DNA of 64,000 nucleotides from Nocardioides malaquae (GTDB taxonomy: Bacteria; Actinomycetota; Actinomycetes; Propionibacteriales; Nocardioidaceae), in NCBI RefSeq assembly GCF_015070385.1, contig NZ_JADCSA010000012.1, forward strand, positions 54,439-118,438. Reading direction: 5' to 3'. The notes beneath the pieces are model-generated. The model did not search any database. It saw only the letters and a list, made by a program, of their open reading frames with translations, and was not told the DNA's origin. Each line of letters begins with the position of its first letter. Within the stretch, counting starts at the first letter, position 1. Made by a program: the position numbers and the translations under genes. Below are positions 18,213 to 25,872 of this stretch, piece by piece.

Positions 18213-19747
18213 AGCGGGTCGTCGCCCTCGTCGCCCTGCTGGCGCTGCTGCTCGGGTCGATCGGGGGCGCGGCGATCTTCTTCTCACAGATGAACTTCTC
18301 CGACTCCGCCCCCGAGCGGCTCGACGAGGAGGAGCGCGGCGACGTCGCCACCCCACCCGAGCCGGACCTGGCGAAGTACTACTCGCAGGTCGTGGCGTGG
18401 CAGAGCTGCGGCAGCACCTTCCAGTGCGGATGGGTGACCGTGCCGCTCGACTACGCCAAGCCCCAGGGGCGCACCATCAAGCTCCTGGCCCTCAAGCTGC
18501 CGGCGCGCACCGACGACCGGATCGGCTCGCTGGTGGTCAACCCCGGCGGACCCGGCGCGCCTGGCACGCAGTATGCGGCGGCCGGCACCTCGGTCTTCGG
18601 CGACCGCCTGCTCGACCACTTCGACGTGGTCGGCTTCGACCCCCGTGGCACGGGCAGCAGCCGACCGGTCGACTGCCTCAGCGACGAGGAGCTCGACGAC
18701 TACCTTGGGGGCAACCCGACGCCCCGCACCCCGGCCGAGGTCGCGGAGACCGACCGGCAGAACCGGGCGTTCTTCGAGGGCTGCCGGGAGAAGTCCGGGC
18801 AGCTGGTCGACCACGTCAGCACCATCGAGGCGGCGCGTGACATGGACGTGCTGCGCGCCGTCCTGGGGGAGGGACGCCTGGACTACTTCGGTGCCTCCTA
18901 CGGCACCCAGCTCGGGGCCACCTATGCCGAGCTCTTCCCCGAGCGCGTGGGCCACTTCGTGCTCGACGGCGGTGTCGACGTCTCCGCCGACCAGGTGGAG
19001 CGGAGCCTGGTGCAGGCGCGCGGCTTCGAGACCGCGCTGCGCGCCTACGTCGCCGACTGCGTGGAGAAGTCGTCGTGCCCGCTCGAGGGGTCGGTCGAGG
19101 AGGGCCTGGCCCAGGTCACCGAGCTGGTCGAGGGGCTTGCCGAGAAGCCGCTGCCCGCCGGCGGTGACCGTCCGCTGACCCCGGGGCGCGCGTTCTACGG
19201 GATCGTCATGCCGCTCTACAACCGCGACTACTGGTCGTTGCTGACCAGCGGCCTGCAGAAGGCCTTCGACGGCGACGGGTCCGGGCTGCTGCTGACCGCC
19301 GACCTGTACGCCTCGCGCGGCCCCGACGGCTTCCAGGACAACAGCACCGAGGCGATCGTGGCCATCAACTGCCTCGACGACCCCTCGTTCGTGCCGCTGG
19401 ATGAGGTGCCGGAGCGCTTCGACGAGTTCGAGGAGGCGTCGCCGACCTTCGGGCGGGTCTTCGCCTGGGGTCTCGCCGGCTGCGAGCACTTCACCGGCGA
19501 GCCCGCCGAGCAGATCGAGATCGACGGTGACGGCGCCGCCCCCATCGTCGTGACCGGCACGACCCGTGACCCCGCCACGCCGCTGAGCTGGGCGGAGGCG
19601 CTGGCCGACCAGCTCGAGTCGGGGGTCCTCATCCGCCGCGACGGCGACGGCCACACCGCCTACAACGCGGGCAACCGGTGTGTCGACGACGCCGTCGAGG
19701 CCTACCTGCTCGACGGCACGGTGCCCGACGACGGACTCTCCTGCTGA
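18209..19747 (+). CDS. Secreted or membrane-anchored TAP-like alpha/beta hydrolase
   Basis: A hydrophobic N-terminus (residues 4-28) resembles a signal or anchor. The alpha/beta fold has an oxyanion region NPGGPGAPG, GFDPRGTGSSRP, the nucleophile Ser230 in GASYGTQ, a C-terminal aspartate in VVTGTTRDPATP, and the histidine in DGDGHTAY. This order matches the tripeptidyl-aminopeptidase-like family (prolyl aminopeptidase relatives, SlpD/E-like in Streptomyces). Six Cys residues, including CGSTFQC, fit an extracellular disulphide-bonded protein. It is translationally coupled to holB by a 4-bp overlap although the functions look unrelated. Confidence 0.85.
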   Translation: MKRVVALVALLALLLGSIGGAAIFFSQMNFSDSAPERLDEEERGDVATPPEPDLAKYYSQVVAWQSCGSTFQCGWVTVPLDYAKPQGRTIKLLALKLPARTDDRIGSLVVNPGGPGAPGTQYAAAGTSVFGDRLLDHFDVVGFDPRGTGSSRPVDCLSDEELDDYLGGNPTPRTPAEVAETDRQNRAFFEGCREKSGQLVDHVSTIEAARDMDVLRAVLGEGRLDYFGASYGTQLGATYAELFPERVGHFVLDGGVDVSADQVERSLVQARGFETALRAYVADCVEKSSCPLEGSVEEGLAQVTELVEGLAEKPLPAGGDRPLTPGRAFYGIVMPLYNRDYWSLLTSGLQKAFDGDGSGLLLTADLYASRGPDGFQDNSTEAIVAINCLDDPSFVPLDEVPERFDEFEEASPTFGRVFAWGLAGCEHFTGEPAEQIEIDGDGAAPIVVTGTTRDPATPLSWAEALADQLESGVLIRRDGDGHTAYNAGNRCVDDAVEAYLLDGTVPDDGLSC

Positions 19748-19806
19748 CGCAGGTGCCGCTGGGCCGGCGCCGTGCGGCGGAGGCTGTCCGGGAACACGGT
19801 GCCCGA

Positions 19807-19836
19807 TTCCTCGCCGGGTCACGGTGTCCGTATACT
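19807..19836 (+). promoter_or_regulatory. Candidate promoter of tRNA-Thr
   Basis: A TATACT -10 hexamer at 19831-19836 matches five of six consensus bases. TTCCTC 18 bp upstream is a weak -35. The tRNA starts 58 bp further on. Confidence 0.45.
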
Positions 19837-19893
19837 CACCCGAGGTTGTTCGTCCGTCCCTCGGCCTGGCCGACGGGAAACAGCGAACGCCGC

Positions 19894-19969
19894 GCCGCCT
19901 TAGCTCAGTCGGTAGAGCGAGTCACTCGTAATGACTAGGTCGTCGGTTCGATTCCGACAGGCGGCTCCA
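19894..19969 (+). tRNA. tRNA-Thr (anticodon CGU)
   Basis: A 76-nt cloverleaf can be folded. The 7-bp acceptor stem pairs GCCGCCT with AGGCGGC, the D-arm is GCTCAGTCGGTAGAGC, the anticodon stem AGTCA/TGACT encloses loop CTCGTAA with anticodon CGU (reads ACG, Thr), and the T-arm has GGTTCGATTCC. CCA is genomically encoded at 19967-19969. It is a single tRNA gene flanked by protein genes. Confidence 0.97.
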
Positions 19970-19973
19970 CGCG

Positions 19974-20006
19974 CGAAGGGCCCCGCTCGATGACCGGGGC
20001 CCTTCG
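19974..20006 (+). terminator. Terminator hairpin after tRNA-Thr
   Basis: A perfect 12-bp stem, CGAAGGGCCCCG (19974-19985) with its complement at 19995-20006, has a 9-base loop and starts 5 bp after the tRNA. No T-tract follows, as is usual in high-GC actinobacteria. Confidence 0.8.
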
Positions 20007-20110
20007 GCGTCGTCCGGGGGCGGTGTTCCGTCCGTTACTTTCGCTGCAGACGGGGTGGCTTCGGGCCCGCGGAGGGCTACCCTCGAGGAAGAACCGAGAA
20101 GGTGAGCAGC

Positions 20111-20722
20111 ATGAAGAAGCTCTGGACGAGTCTGTGCGCCGCGTTGACCGCCCTCCTCCTGGCCCTGGCCCTCGGCGGCTGCAGCGGTGGTGGGGACGGA
20201 GGCAGTGCCGAGGACCCCGAGCCCGAGCAGAAGTCGCCGCAAGAGGTGGCGATGCTCTACGTCGACGCCTTCCGCGGCGGGGACGGCCTGACCTCCTACA
20301 ACGAGAACTCGAGCTGGGACGGCTCCTACTTCGAGTCGTTGGGCAACAGCGCCCCCGAGGTCGTCGGCGAGCCGCTCACCTCCGAGCAGGCCGCCGAGGT
20401 GGCTACCGCCTACGAGCGCGCTCTCGGCCAGGTCAAGGCCGAGGTGGTCGACGAGAAGGTCGACGGCGACACCGCGACGGTGACCCTCGCCGTGCGCGGG
20501 CTCGCCTACGGAGACGCCATGGAGTCAGCCGCCAAGGACTGGACGCTCGACGACAAGGACCCGGCCGGTTCCTACGCGTCGCTGGTGCTCGAGGCCCTGG
20601 ACGTGGTCAAGCCCGTCAAGAAGCCCATGCGGGTCACGATGACCCTCACCCAGGGCGGCGACGGCCTGTGGGCGCCCGACGGCGACTCCGGTGCCGCCCT
20701 CACCCGGGCTCTCCTGCGCTGA
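20111..20722 (+). CDS. Putative lipoprotein (203 aa)
   Basis: MKKLWTSLC opens a signal peptide with lipobox LGGC (Cys24), followed by a Gly/Ser/Glu linker and a domain of about 160 residues. That domain has KSPQEVAMLYVDAFRGGDG, YERALGQVKAEVVDEKVDGDTATVTLAV and a final VTMTLTQGGDGLWAPDG, resembling the NTF2-like/DUF4878 lipoprotein fold. No specific function can be assigned. ATG 20111 is preferred to the GTG at 20102 because GAGAAGGTG lies at proper distance. It overlaps the next gene by one base. Confidence 0.75.
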   Translation: MKKLWTSLCAALTALLLALALGGCSGGGDGGSAEDPEPEQKSPQEVAMLYVDAFRGGDGLTSYNENSSWDGSYFESLGNSAPEVVGEPLTSEQAAEVATAYERALGQVKAEVVDEKVDGDTATVTLAVRGLAYGDAMESAAKDWTLDDKDPAGSYASLVLEALDVVKPVKKPMRVTMTLTQGGDGLWAPDGDSGAALTRALLR

Positions 20723-21165
20723 TGGCCGGTCGGGGTCCCGTCCGCCGGCCCGACGTCCCCGCCGGTTGGGTGAACCGCATCGGTGAGGTGCTCCTGGCGC
20801 TCCCGGACGTCGAGCAGGAGGACGCCTGGACGGGCGTGAGGTGGCGCGTGCACGGACGTACGGTCGCCCACGTCTTCGGCGGTGAGGACCAACGCTTCCG
20901 GCTCACCTTCCGGGCCGAGCCCGACGAGGTCGCGGCCTTCCGGCACCTGGGGGAGCCCTACTTCACCCTCGGCTGGGGCGACGACGGCGTGGGCCTCCTC
21001 CTCGACGACGCCACCGACTGGACCGAGGTCGCCGAGCTGCTCACCGACTCCTACTGTCTGCGGGCCCCGGCAGGACTGGCCGCCCTCGTCGACCGCCCTG
21101 ACCCCGACGACGACGCGGCCGCGTGGTCCGGGCGCCGGTCGCGCCGGCGAACCGGGCCCCGATGA
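20722..21165 (+). CDS. MmcQ/YjbR-like protein
   Basis: This 147-residue protein shows the features of the MmcQ/YjbR (CyaY-like fold) family: WVNRIGEVLLALPDVEQEDAW at the start, WRVHGRTVAHVFG, and FRAEPDEVAAF. The fold is a small DNA-binding-like alpha/beta domain whose biological role is generally unknown. The domain ends near residue 125. The remaining Asp- then Arg-rich tail lies in DNA that also encodes the end of the opposite-strand gene, so the true C-terminus deserves care. The ATG overlaps the lipoprotein stop (TGATG). Confidence 0.75.
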   Translation: MAGRGPVRRPDVPAGWVNRIGEVLLALPDVEQEDAWTGVRWRVHGRTVAHVFGGEDQRFRLTFRAEPDEVAAFRHLGEPYFTLGWGDDGVGLLLDDATDWTEVAELLTDSYCLRAPAGLAALVDRPDPDDDAAAWSGRRSRRRTGPR

Positions 21166-21970
21166 GCGGGGGCTCGTCCCACTCCTCCTCGTCGTCCCAC
21201 TCGTCGGTCTGGTCTCCGGCGGTCCGCTCCTCGGGCGGTGTCGGGCCCGCGAGCAGCGGCGCGTCGAGCGGCGGCACCCGGTCGAGGTCCACGGCGGCGA
21301 GGCTGCGGCGTACGACCTCGAGGGTGCGGCGCAGCGGTGCCGACAGCTCGCCCGCGGGGTCGTCGGACTCCAGGCAGAGGACGACGCAGGCCGCCCCCGC
21401 CGGTGCGACGACCACGTCGCGGTGGTCGAAGACGAGGCGTACGCACTCCTCACGGTGCTGCGGCTCCAGCCCGCCGAGGATGCCGAACGCGCGGACGGCC
21501 ACGTCGGGCAGCGCCTCCAGCGGCGGTTCGCCGACGCTGGCGACGACCGTCCGGTCGGCGCGCACCAACGCACCCCAGACCAGGCCGGGCAGCTCGCGCA
21601 CGATGCCGAGGCAGGCCAGGGCCGCCTCGGTGCAGCTCATGCCGTCCGCCGTCCCCGATGCTGGTGCCACCGCCCCGCTCGGGGTGTCGACCAGCTGACC
21701 ACGCGCCCGGCACTCTCCACCCTCGTCGAACGTGACCCGCGCGGTGATGCTGCTGCTGCCGGTCGAGGTGAGCCAGACGAGCTCGCCGAGCCCGAGCCGG
21801 GGGTCCATGCCGTGGCCCAGACGCGCGACGTAGCGCACCTGGGCGCCGATCAGTCCGTGCAGAGGACCCAGCCGGACCGTCGGTGCCGGCGTCGCCGACG
21901 GTGTGGGGGAAGTCGCCGCAACGGCGGGGTTCGTGGGGGCCGGGGGGTCGGAAGGGGGCGCGAAGATCAC
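21041..21970 (-). CDS. Hypothetical protein with possible Roadblock/LC7-like domain
   Basis: The GTG start is backed by AGGAGG 6 nt upstream. The 309-residue protein has a Pro/Ala/Thr-rich N-terminus (~35 residues), a first domain containing LTSTGSSSITARVTFDEGGE, a second region LVWGALVRADRTVVASVGEPP...CVVLCLES whose pattern resembles Roadblock/LC7 domains, and an acidic linker (DEWDDEEEWDE) before a basic tail. The last ~40 codons overlap the convergent MmcQ-like gene by 125 bp. No GTPase or regulatory partner lies nearby. Both the domain call and the C-terminus are tentative. Confidence 0.5.
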   Translation of the reverse strand: MIFAPPSDPPAPTNPAVAATSPTPSATPAPTVRLGPLHGLIGAQVRYVARLGHGMDPRLGLGELVWLTSTGSSSITARVTFDEGGECRARGQLVDTPSGAVAPASGTADGMSCTEAALACLGIVRELPGLVWGALVRADRTVVASVGEPPLEALPDVAVRAFGILGGLEPQHREECVRLVFDHRDVVVAPAGAACVVLCLESDDPAGELSAPLRRTLEVVRRSLAAVDLDRVPPLDAPLLAGPTPPEERTAGDQTDEWDDEEEWDEPPLIGARFAGATGARTTRPRRRRGQGGRRGRPVLPGPADSRSR

Positions 21971-22162
21971 GGGTTCCTCCTGGGAGAAGGGAGGTGGATG
22001 GGGGAAGTCGCCCCAGCGTCCACGAGACCGGTCCGAGGCGCGGGTTTCTCACCTCGAGTTCACGCCCGGAGCGCGCCTGTTACAGGGTCGTCATCGACGA
22101 CGGCAAGGAGAAACGCGGGGAAGATCATCGATTCAGGGCATGTGACCTCTGCCTCACTGACC

Positions 22163-22168
22163 AATCAT
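22163..22168 (+). promoter_or_regulatory. -10-like hexamer before GTG 22175
   Basis: AATCAT ends 6 nt before the GTG at 22175. It is a weak match (A2 and T6 only). Confidence 0.25.
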
Positions 22169-22174
22169 CGGTGG

Positions 22175-22765
22175 GTGATCGTTGAAGCACCTGCGGAGTT
22201 CTGGGAGTGGCTCATCGGCCTCGACCGCTCCGCGCGTGACGGCGACGAGGTCGCTGCGGAGCGCCACGACCTCGCCATGGCGTTGCTCCTGGAGCTGCAC
22301 GACGCGAAGTTTCCGCCCGACCGCGACCACGAGACCTCGGTGCTGGGACGGGTCCGCCACGTGCACCGCCACCCGGTGTGGCGCCTCGTCGGCCAGGGCG
22401 AGTCCGGGGCGGAGGTGCGCTTCCACTGCGCCTTCCCGGTGGGCACCAGGGTCGCCCTCATCACCTCGACCACCGGCAACCTGGCCCGGATCGGCGACCT
22501 CTTCCCCCGCGTCGTGATGGCGCGCACCGAGCTGCTCGTGGAGCACTGGCTCCGGGAGCGGGCAGCCGGCGTCGCTCCGGGGGAGGGGGGCCCCTGCGGC
22601 CTGACCCGCGGGTTCGCCAGCGGTGACGAACCCTTCGCCGAGGCGCTGGCCCGCATGGGGGCACCCCGCAGGATCCTTGCCGTGCGCGACCGACTTCGGC
22701 TCAACGCCCCGGTGCGCCGGCGCCGCACGGTGCTGAGCCCGCCGCGCGTGCCTGCGTACGCCTGA
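22175..22765 (+). CDS. Hypothetical protein, weakly HigB/RelE-like N-terminal half
   Basis: The reading frame has strong GC3 bias throughout. The protein begins VIVEAPAEFWEWLIGLDRSARDGDE, then VLGRVRHVHRHPVWRLVGQ and EVRFHCAFPVGTRVALITSTTG. That order (EFWEWL helix, a basic strand, then strands of the ELRF...ITST type) recalls RelE/HigB-family toxins, but no antitoxin with a helix-turn-helix follows, and the C-terminal 70 residues are unlike any I know. GTG 22175 has a weak -10-like AATCAT six bases upstream; GTG 22142 would add 11 residues. Function is not assigned. Confidence 0.5.
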   Translation: MIVEAPAEFWEWLIGLDRSARDGDEVAAERHDLAMALLLELHDAKFPPDRDHETSVLGRVRHVHRHPVWRLVGQGESGAEVRFHCAFPVGTRVALITSTTGNLARIGDLFPRVVMARTELLVEHWLRERAAGVAPGEGGPCGLTRGFASGDEPFAEALARMGAPRRILAVRDRLRLNAPVRRRRTVLSPPRVPAYA

Positions 22766-22798
22766 AGGCGCGTAGGCGTGGGTCCGACGAAGGTGGGC

Positions 22799-22804
22799 CA
22801 CAAT
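22799..22804 (+). promoter_or_regulatory. -10-like hexamer, leaderless mRNA of 22811 gene
   Basis: CACAAT ends 6 nt before the ATG at 22811, although GGGGG between them could also act as a ribosome-binding site. Confidence 0.35.
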
Positions 22805-22810
22805 GGGGGC

Positions 22811-23272
22811 ATGCGATTCACCGAGCACGAGCTGACCCAGGCCCTGCACGGAGCGGCGAAGACCGTGCTGGCCGGCCGCAAGGACGTGCGCAAGCAGAAG
22901 CTCGACGTCGACGACGTGTGGCGCACCATGGACAAGTTCGAGCGCTACCAGCTGCTCGACGGCCTCGGTGGTCAGCTCCTGCCCGTGCTGGTGGCCCTGC
23001 CCGACGTCGAGGTGGAGGCGGGCACCCGCGCGACCTTCACGTCGCAGCAGGTCACCGAGGCCGTGGAGTCAGTGGTCGGCGACTCGGGAGGCAAGCTCCG
23101 TCGCAAGGCCCAGGTCGCGCTCACCGCTGCCCTCGTCACCGCCGCCCTCCAGCACCTGCCGGTGCGACGCGACCCCGACGGCCTGACCTCACTCGACGCC
23201 GACGCCGACGCCGATGACATGGACGACATCGTGGTGCCCGACTCGCTCGAGGGGCTCGAAGGCTTCAGCTGA
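22811..23272 (+). CDS. Conserved hypothetical protein (153 aa)
   Basis: A soluble, mostly helical protein: MRFTEHELTQALHGAAKTVLAGRKDVRKQKLDVDDVW, then YQLLDGLGGQLLPVLVALPDVEVEAG and a helix LRRKAQVALTAALVTAALQHLP. It ends in a highly acidic tail (DADADADDMDDIVVP). No catalytic motif or known family is visible. CACAAT six bases before the ATG resembles a -10 element and suggests a leaderless mRNA. The downstream neighbour, the guanidinium exporter, is convergent. Confidence 0.7.
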   Translation: MRFTEHELTQALHGAAKTVLAGRKDVRKQKLDVDDVWRTMDKFERYQLLDGLGGQLLPVLVALPDVEVEAGTRATFTSQQVTEAVESVVGDSGGKLRRKAQVALTAALVTAALQHLPVRRDPDGLTSLDADADADDMDDIVVPDSLEGLEGFS

Positions 23273-23289
23273 ACCGGGTCGGCTCCGCG

Positions 23290-23604
23290 TCAGTGCACCA
23301 GTTTGAGGCCGATGACGCAGCCGATCAGACCAGCGATCAGCAGCAGCTTGGTCAGGCTCACGGCCTCGGCCCCGGTCGCCATGCCCCACGCCACCGTGAG
23401 GGAGGCACCGATGCCGACCCACACCGCGTAGGCCGTGCCCACCGGAAGGGTGCGCATGGCGTAGGCCAACCCCACCATGCTGATGGTCACCGCCACCCCG
23501 AAGACCACCGACGGGACGAGGCGGGTGAACCCCTCCGACCGGCCGAGGGCGACCGCCCAGACAGCCTCGAGCACCCCGGACAGCACCAGCACCAACCACG
23601 CCAC
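23290..23604 (-). CDS. gdx: Guanidinium exporter of the SMR family (Gdx/SugE)
   Basis: The 104-residue protein has four transmembrane helices and closely tracks E. coli SugE: MAWLVLVLSGVLEAVWAVAL with the essential Glu13, the FTRLVPSV segment after helix 1, and SLPVGTAYAVW-type TLPVGTAYAVWVGIG. SugE proteins are now known as Gdx, proton-coupled guanidinium exporters working as antiparallel dimers. The GTG start is preceded by GGAGG at 23611-23615. Immediately upstream lies a guanidine-III riboswitch aptamer, which independently supports guanidinium as substrate. Confidence 0.93.
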   Translation of the reverse strand: MAWLVLVLSGVLEAVWAVALGRSEGFTRLVPSVVFGVAVTISMVGLAYAMRTLPVGTAYAVWVGIGASLTVAWGMATGAEAVSLTKLLLIAGLIGCVIGLKLVH

Positions 23605-23615
23605 GACGCACCTCC

Positions 23616-23660
23616 GGCGGCCGTCTTGTCGCGTTCCGGGTACGGCTCCCTCGTCCGGGG
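23616..23660 (-). promoter_or_regulatory. Guanidine-III riboswitch (mini-ykkC-type class ykkC-III)
   Basis: On the minus strand the RNA contains CCGGACGAGG (23658-23649), stem half GCCGT (23646-23642), ACCCGG (23641-23636), then CGACAAG and the matching half ACGGC (23624-23620). This is the layout of the Thermobifida fusca guanidine-III aptamer as I remember it. The GCCGT/ACGGC stem forms, and the 5' CCGG pairs with CCGG in the loop (23639-23636) to make the pseudoknot. The aptamer ends directly against the GGAGG ribosome-binding site of gdx, so ligand-dependent exposure of that site is the likely mechanism (inference). Confidence 0.88.
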
Positions 23661-23740
23661 ATCAGCTCACCTGACTCCGACCACAGGGTAGCCGCCGCCT
23701 TCCTCCGCACCCGTGCGGCGACTCCGCTGGACTCCGCGAC

Positions 23741-23746
23741 TACCGT
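23741..23746 (+). promoter_or_regulatory. -10 hexamer, leaderless PucR-family gene
   Basis: TACCGT ends 7 nt before ATG 23754. It argues for that start rather than the GTG at 23745, which overlaps the hexamer. Confidence 0.5.
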
Positions 23747-23753
23747 GGAAACC

Positions 23754-25049
23754 ATGCCGGACACCCCCCTCCCCGAAGCTGCCCGGGCGGCCGTGCTCGA
23801 GGTCGTCGACCGGCTCGCCGCGCGACAACCCGACGTCGGCGTGGAACTGGCCAGGTCGGCCAGTGCGCGGTTCGAGCCAGTGGACGGGGTGCCGGAGGCC
23901 ACCCACGCGCTCCTGGAGGGCGCCACCCGCCACAGCCTCGACGACATCTTCGACCGACTCCGCCGCGACTGCCCGCCCGAACACGACGGCATCCCGGCGG
24001 AGGCGGTCATCTACGTCCGCGAGCTGGCCCAGCGTGGGGTGCCGACCATCTGGCTGCGCCGCGCCTACCAGGTCGCTGCCGACGAGATGGTCAGCGTCGT
24101 CTTCGCCGAGGTGGAGGGACTCGAGGCCTCCGGAGACCTCAAGCTGCAGGTCTTCCGTCACCTCGCGCGCTGGCTGCACACCTACGCCGACTGTGCCTCC
24201 CTGCTGGTGGCCGACCTGCACCAGACGGTGCTGGTCGACCTGGCCGAGCGGCACAGCTCGGAGGTGCTGGCCCAGGTCCACCTCGTGATGAAGGGGGAGG
24301 AGGTCGACCCCGAGGCATTCCTGGCCGTCACCGGCCACGAGCTCGCACACACGCACCTGGGTGTCGTGCTCTGGCTCGAGGACATCGGCCACGGACCCGA
24401 CCGCACCGGGCTCCTGCGGGAGGTCGCCGCGGAGGTGGCGGAGGCGATGGCCTGCCCCGAGGCACCCCTGACGGTGCAGAGCGGGCGCTCCGAGCTGCTC
24501 GCCTGGTACACCGACGACGGGTGCGACCCCGTGCGTCACGAGGCTGCGGTGCGCGACGTGCTGGACCGCCGGGCCGACGTGCGTCTCGCCATCGGTTCGC
24601 CGGGCGCGGGAGGTGAAGGGTTCCGTCGCAGCATGGAGCAGGCCCGGAGCCTGCGCCACCTCGTCCGCGTGGCGCCCTCGGTGCCCCACCGGGCGCTCTT
24701 CCACAGCGAGGCGGGCGTCGCTCTCGTGGCGATGCTCGCCCAGGACCTGCCGGCCGCCCGACGCTGGGTGGGCAACACCCTCGGGTCCCTGGCTGACGAC
24801 TCCGAGACGGCTCGCCGCACCCGGGAGACCCTGAGGGTCTACCTGCGCACCAACTCCTACGTCGAGACCGCCGAGCAGCTGCAGCTGCACCGCAACACCG
24901 TGAAGTACCGGTTGACCAAGGTCGCGGCCGAACGCGGCCGGGAGCTCACCGAGGGGCGGCTCGACCTCGAGCTCGCGCTGCAGGCCTGCCACGTGCTCGG
25001 AGACATCGTCCTGCGTCGCACCCCCGACGCGGGCGCCAGCACCCGCTGA
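23754..25049 (+). CDS. PucR/CdaR-type transcriptional regulator
   Basis: The 431-residue protein ends in the PucR C-terminal helix-turn-helix: TLRVYLRTNSYVETAEQLQLHRNTVKYRLTKV. Before it lies a GGDEF-like degenerate ligand or dimerisation region (LLAWYTDDG, VRLAIGSPGAGGEGFRRSMEQA), and an all-helical N-terminal region precedes that. These features fit the CdaR/PucR family, whose members respond to diverse small molecules. The target genes are unknown. Neighbours are gdx (divergent) and an SDR gene (convergent). ATG 23754 was chosen because TACCGT, a -10-like hexamer, ends 7 bases upstream. Confidence 0.88.
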   Translation: MPDTPLPEAARAAVLEVVDRLAARQPDVGVELARSASARFEPVDGVPEATHALLEGATRHSLDDIFDRLRRDCPPEHDGIPAEAVIYVRELAQRGVPTIWLRRAYQVAADEMVSVVFAEVEGLEASGDLKLQVFRHLARWLHTYADCASLLVADLHQTVLVDLAERHSSEVLAQVHLVMKGEEVDPEAFLAVTGHELAHTHLGVVLWLEDIGHGPDRTGLLREVAAEVAEAMACPEAPLTVQSGRSELLAWYTDDGCDPVRHEAAVRDVLDRRADVRLAIGSPGAGGEGFRRSMEQARSLRHLVRVAPSVPHRALFHSEAGVALVAMLAQDLPAARRWVGNTLGSLADDSETARRTRETLRVYLRTNSYVETAEQLQLHRNTVKYRLTKVAAERGRELTEGRLDLELALQACHVLGDIVLRRTPDAGASTR

Positions 25050-25061
25050 GCCGAGCTCAGC
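25045..25061. terminator. Short palindromic hairpin between convergent genes
   Basis: GCTGAGC at 25045-25051 pairs perfectly with GCTCAGC at 25055-25061 around a 3-base loop. It covers the pucR-type stop codon and the stop of the opposing SDR gene. Confidence 0.5.
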
Positions 25062-25860
25062 CGAGCAGGTCGGCCATCTTGCGGGCGACGAGCTCGATCG
25101 CCCGGGTGGGTGCCAGCCGGGAGAGCCGGTCGAGCATCTTCGCGTCGGAGCCGATCCGCAGTCGGGGTGTGCCCGCCGCCATCGCGTCGACGACCTGACG
25201 GGCCGCGTCGGGGGCGCTCGTCATCCGGGCGGCCGCAGCGCTCGTGCTGCTGTCACGGCCGGGCAGCGAGGCGCCCGAGTGGTCCGCGATGCCTGTGCCC
25301 ACCGCCCCCGGGAAGACCACGGTCACCGCGACCGAGGTGTCGCGCAGCTCGGCCTGCAACCCCTCGGTCAGCAACTTCACCGCTGCCTTGCTCGCGCCGT
25401 ACAGCGACTGCCCGGGCACCGGCACGAGGGCGCCCATGCTGGAGACGTTGACCAGGCTGGCCTCCGGTCGCGCCAGCAGGTGGGGCAGGAACGCCTTCGT
25501 GACGTGCACGACGCCCCAGAAGTTCACGTCCAGCACCTTCTCCATCTGGGGCAGGTCGAGGTCGTGGAACGGCACGAACTTCTGGATGATGCCGGCGACG
25601 TTGGCCACCGCGTCGACGTGGCCGTGCGCGGCGAGCACGTCGGCGGCGAGGGCCTCGACCCCCGCCCGGTCGGAGACGTCGACGGCGTGGGTGGTGAGCC
25701 GCTCGCCGGCCGAGGCGAGGGCGACGGTGGCCTCGAGCGCCTCGGGGCGCAGGTCGACGGCCGCGACTCGGGCGCCACGACGCAGCAGCTCGAGCACGAC
25801 CTCACGTCCGATGCCGTTGCCGCCGCCAGTGACGACGACGACCTTTCCGGTGATCTCCAT
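25057..25860 (-). CDS. Short-chain dehydrogenase/reductase
   Basis: This 267-residue classical SDR has the cofactor motif TGGGNGIG at residues 11-18, NVAG near residue 88, the catalytic Ser in VNVSSMG, and YGASK. An Asp at the end of strand 2 (AAVDLRPEAL) suggests preference for NAD(H). FFVP-like FHDLDLPQMEKVLDVNFWG is a normal helix 4 region. Substrate is unknown; fatty or ketone substrates are common for such actinobacterial enzymes. TACTGT six bases before the ATG indicates a leaderless transcript. Confidence 0.88.
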   Translation of the reverse strand: MEITGKVVVVTGGGNGIGREVVLELLRRGARVAAVDLRPEALEATVALASAGERLTTHAVDVSDRAGVEALAADVLAAHGHVDAVANVAGIIQKFVPFHDLDLPQMEKVLDVNFWGVVHVTKAFLPHLLARPEASLVNVSSMGALVPVPGQSLYGASKAAVKLLTEGLQAELRDTSVAVTVVFPGAVGTGIADHSGASLPGRDSSTSAAAARMTSAPDAARQVVDAMAAGTPRLRIGSDAKMLDRLSRLAPTRAIELVARKMADLLG

Positions 25861-25866
25861 GGCCCC

Positions 25867-25872
25867 ACAGTA
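25867..25872 (-). promoter_or_regulatory. -10 hexamer, leaderless SDR gene
   Basis: TACTGT on the minus strand ends 6 nt before the ATG at 25860. Confidence 0.5.

Noticed and set aside
23290-23660. Functional link between guanidine export and the urease operon
   Set aside because: Guanidine breakdown can produce urea or ammonia, but no guanidine carboxylase, allophanate hydrolase or guanidinase gene is in the window, and the two loci are 13 kb apart.
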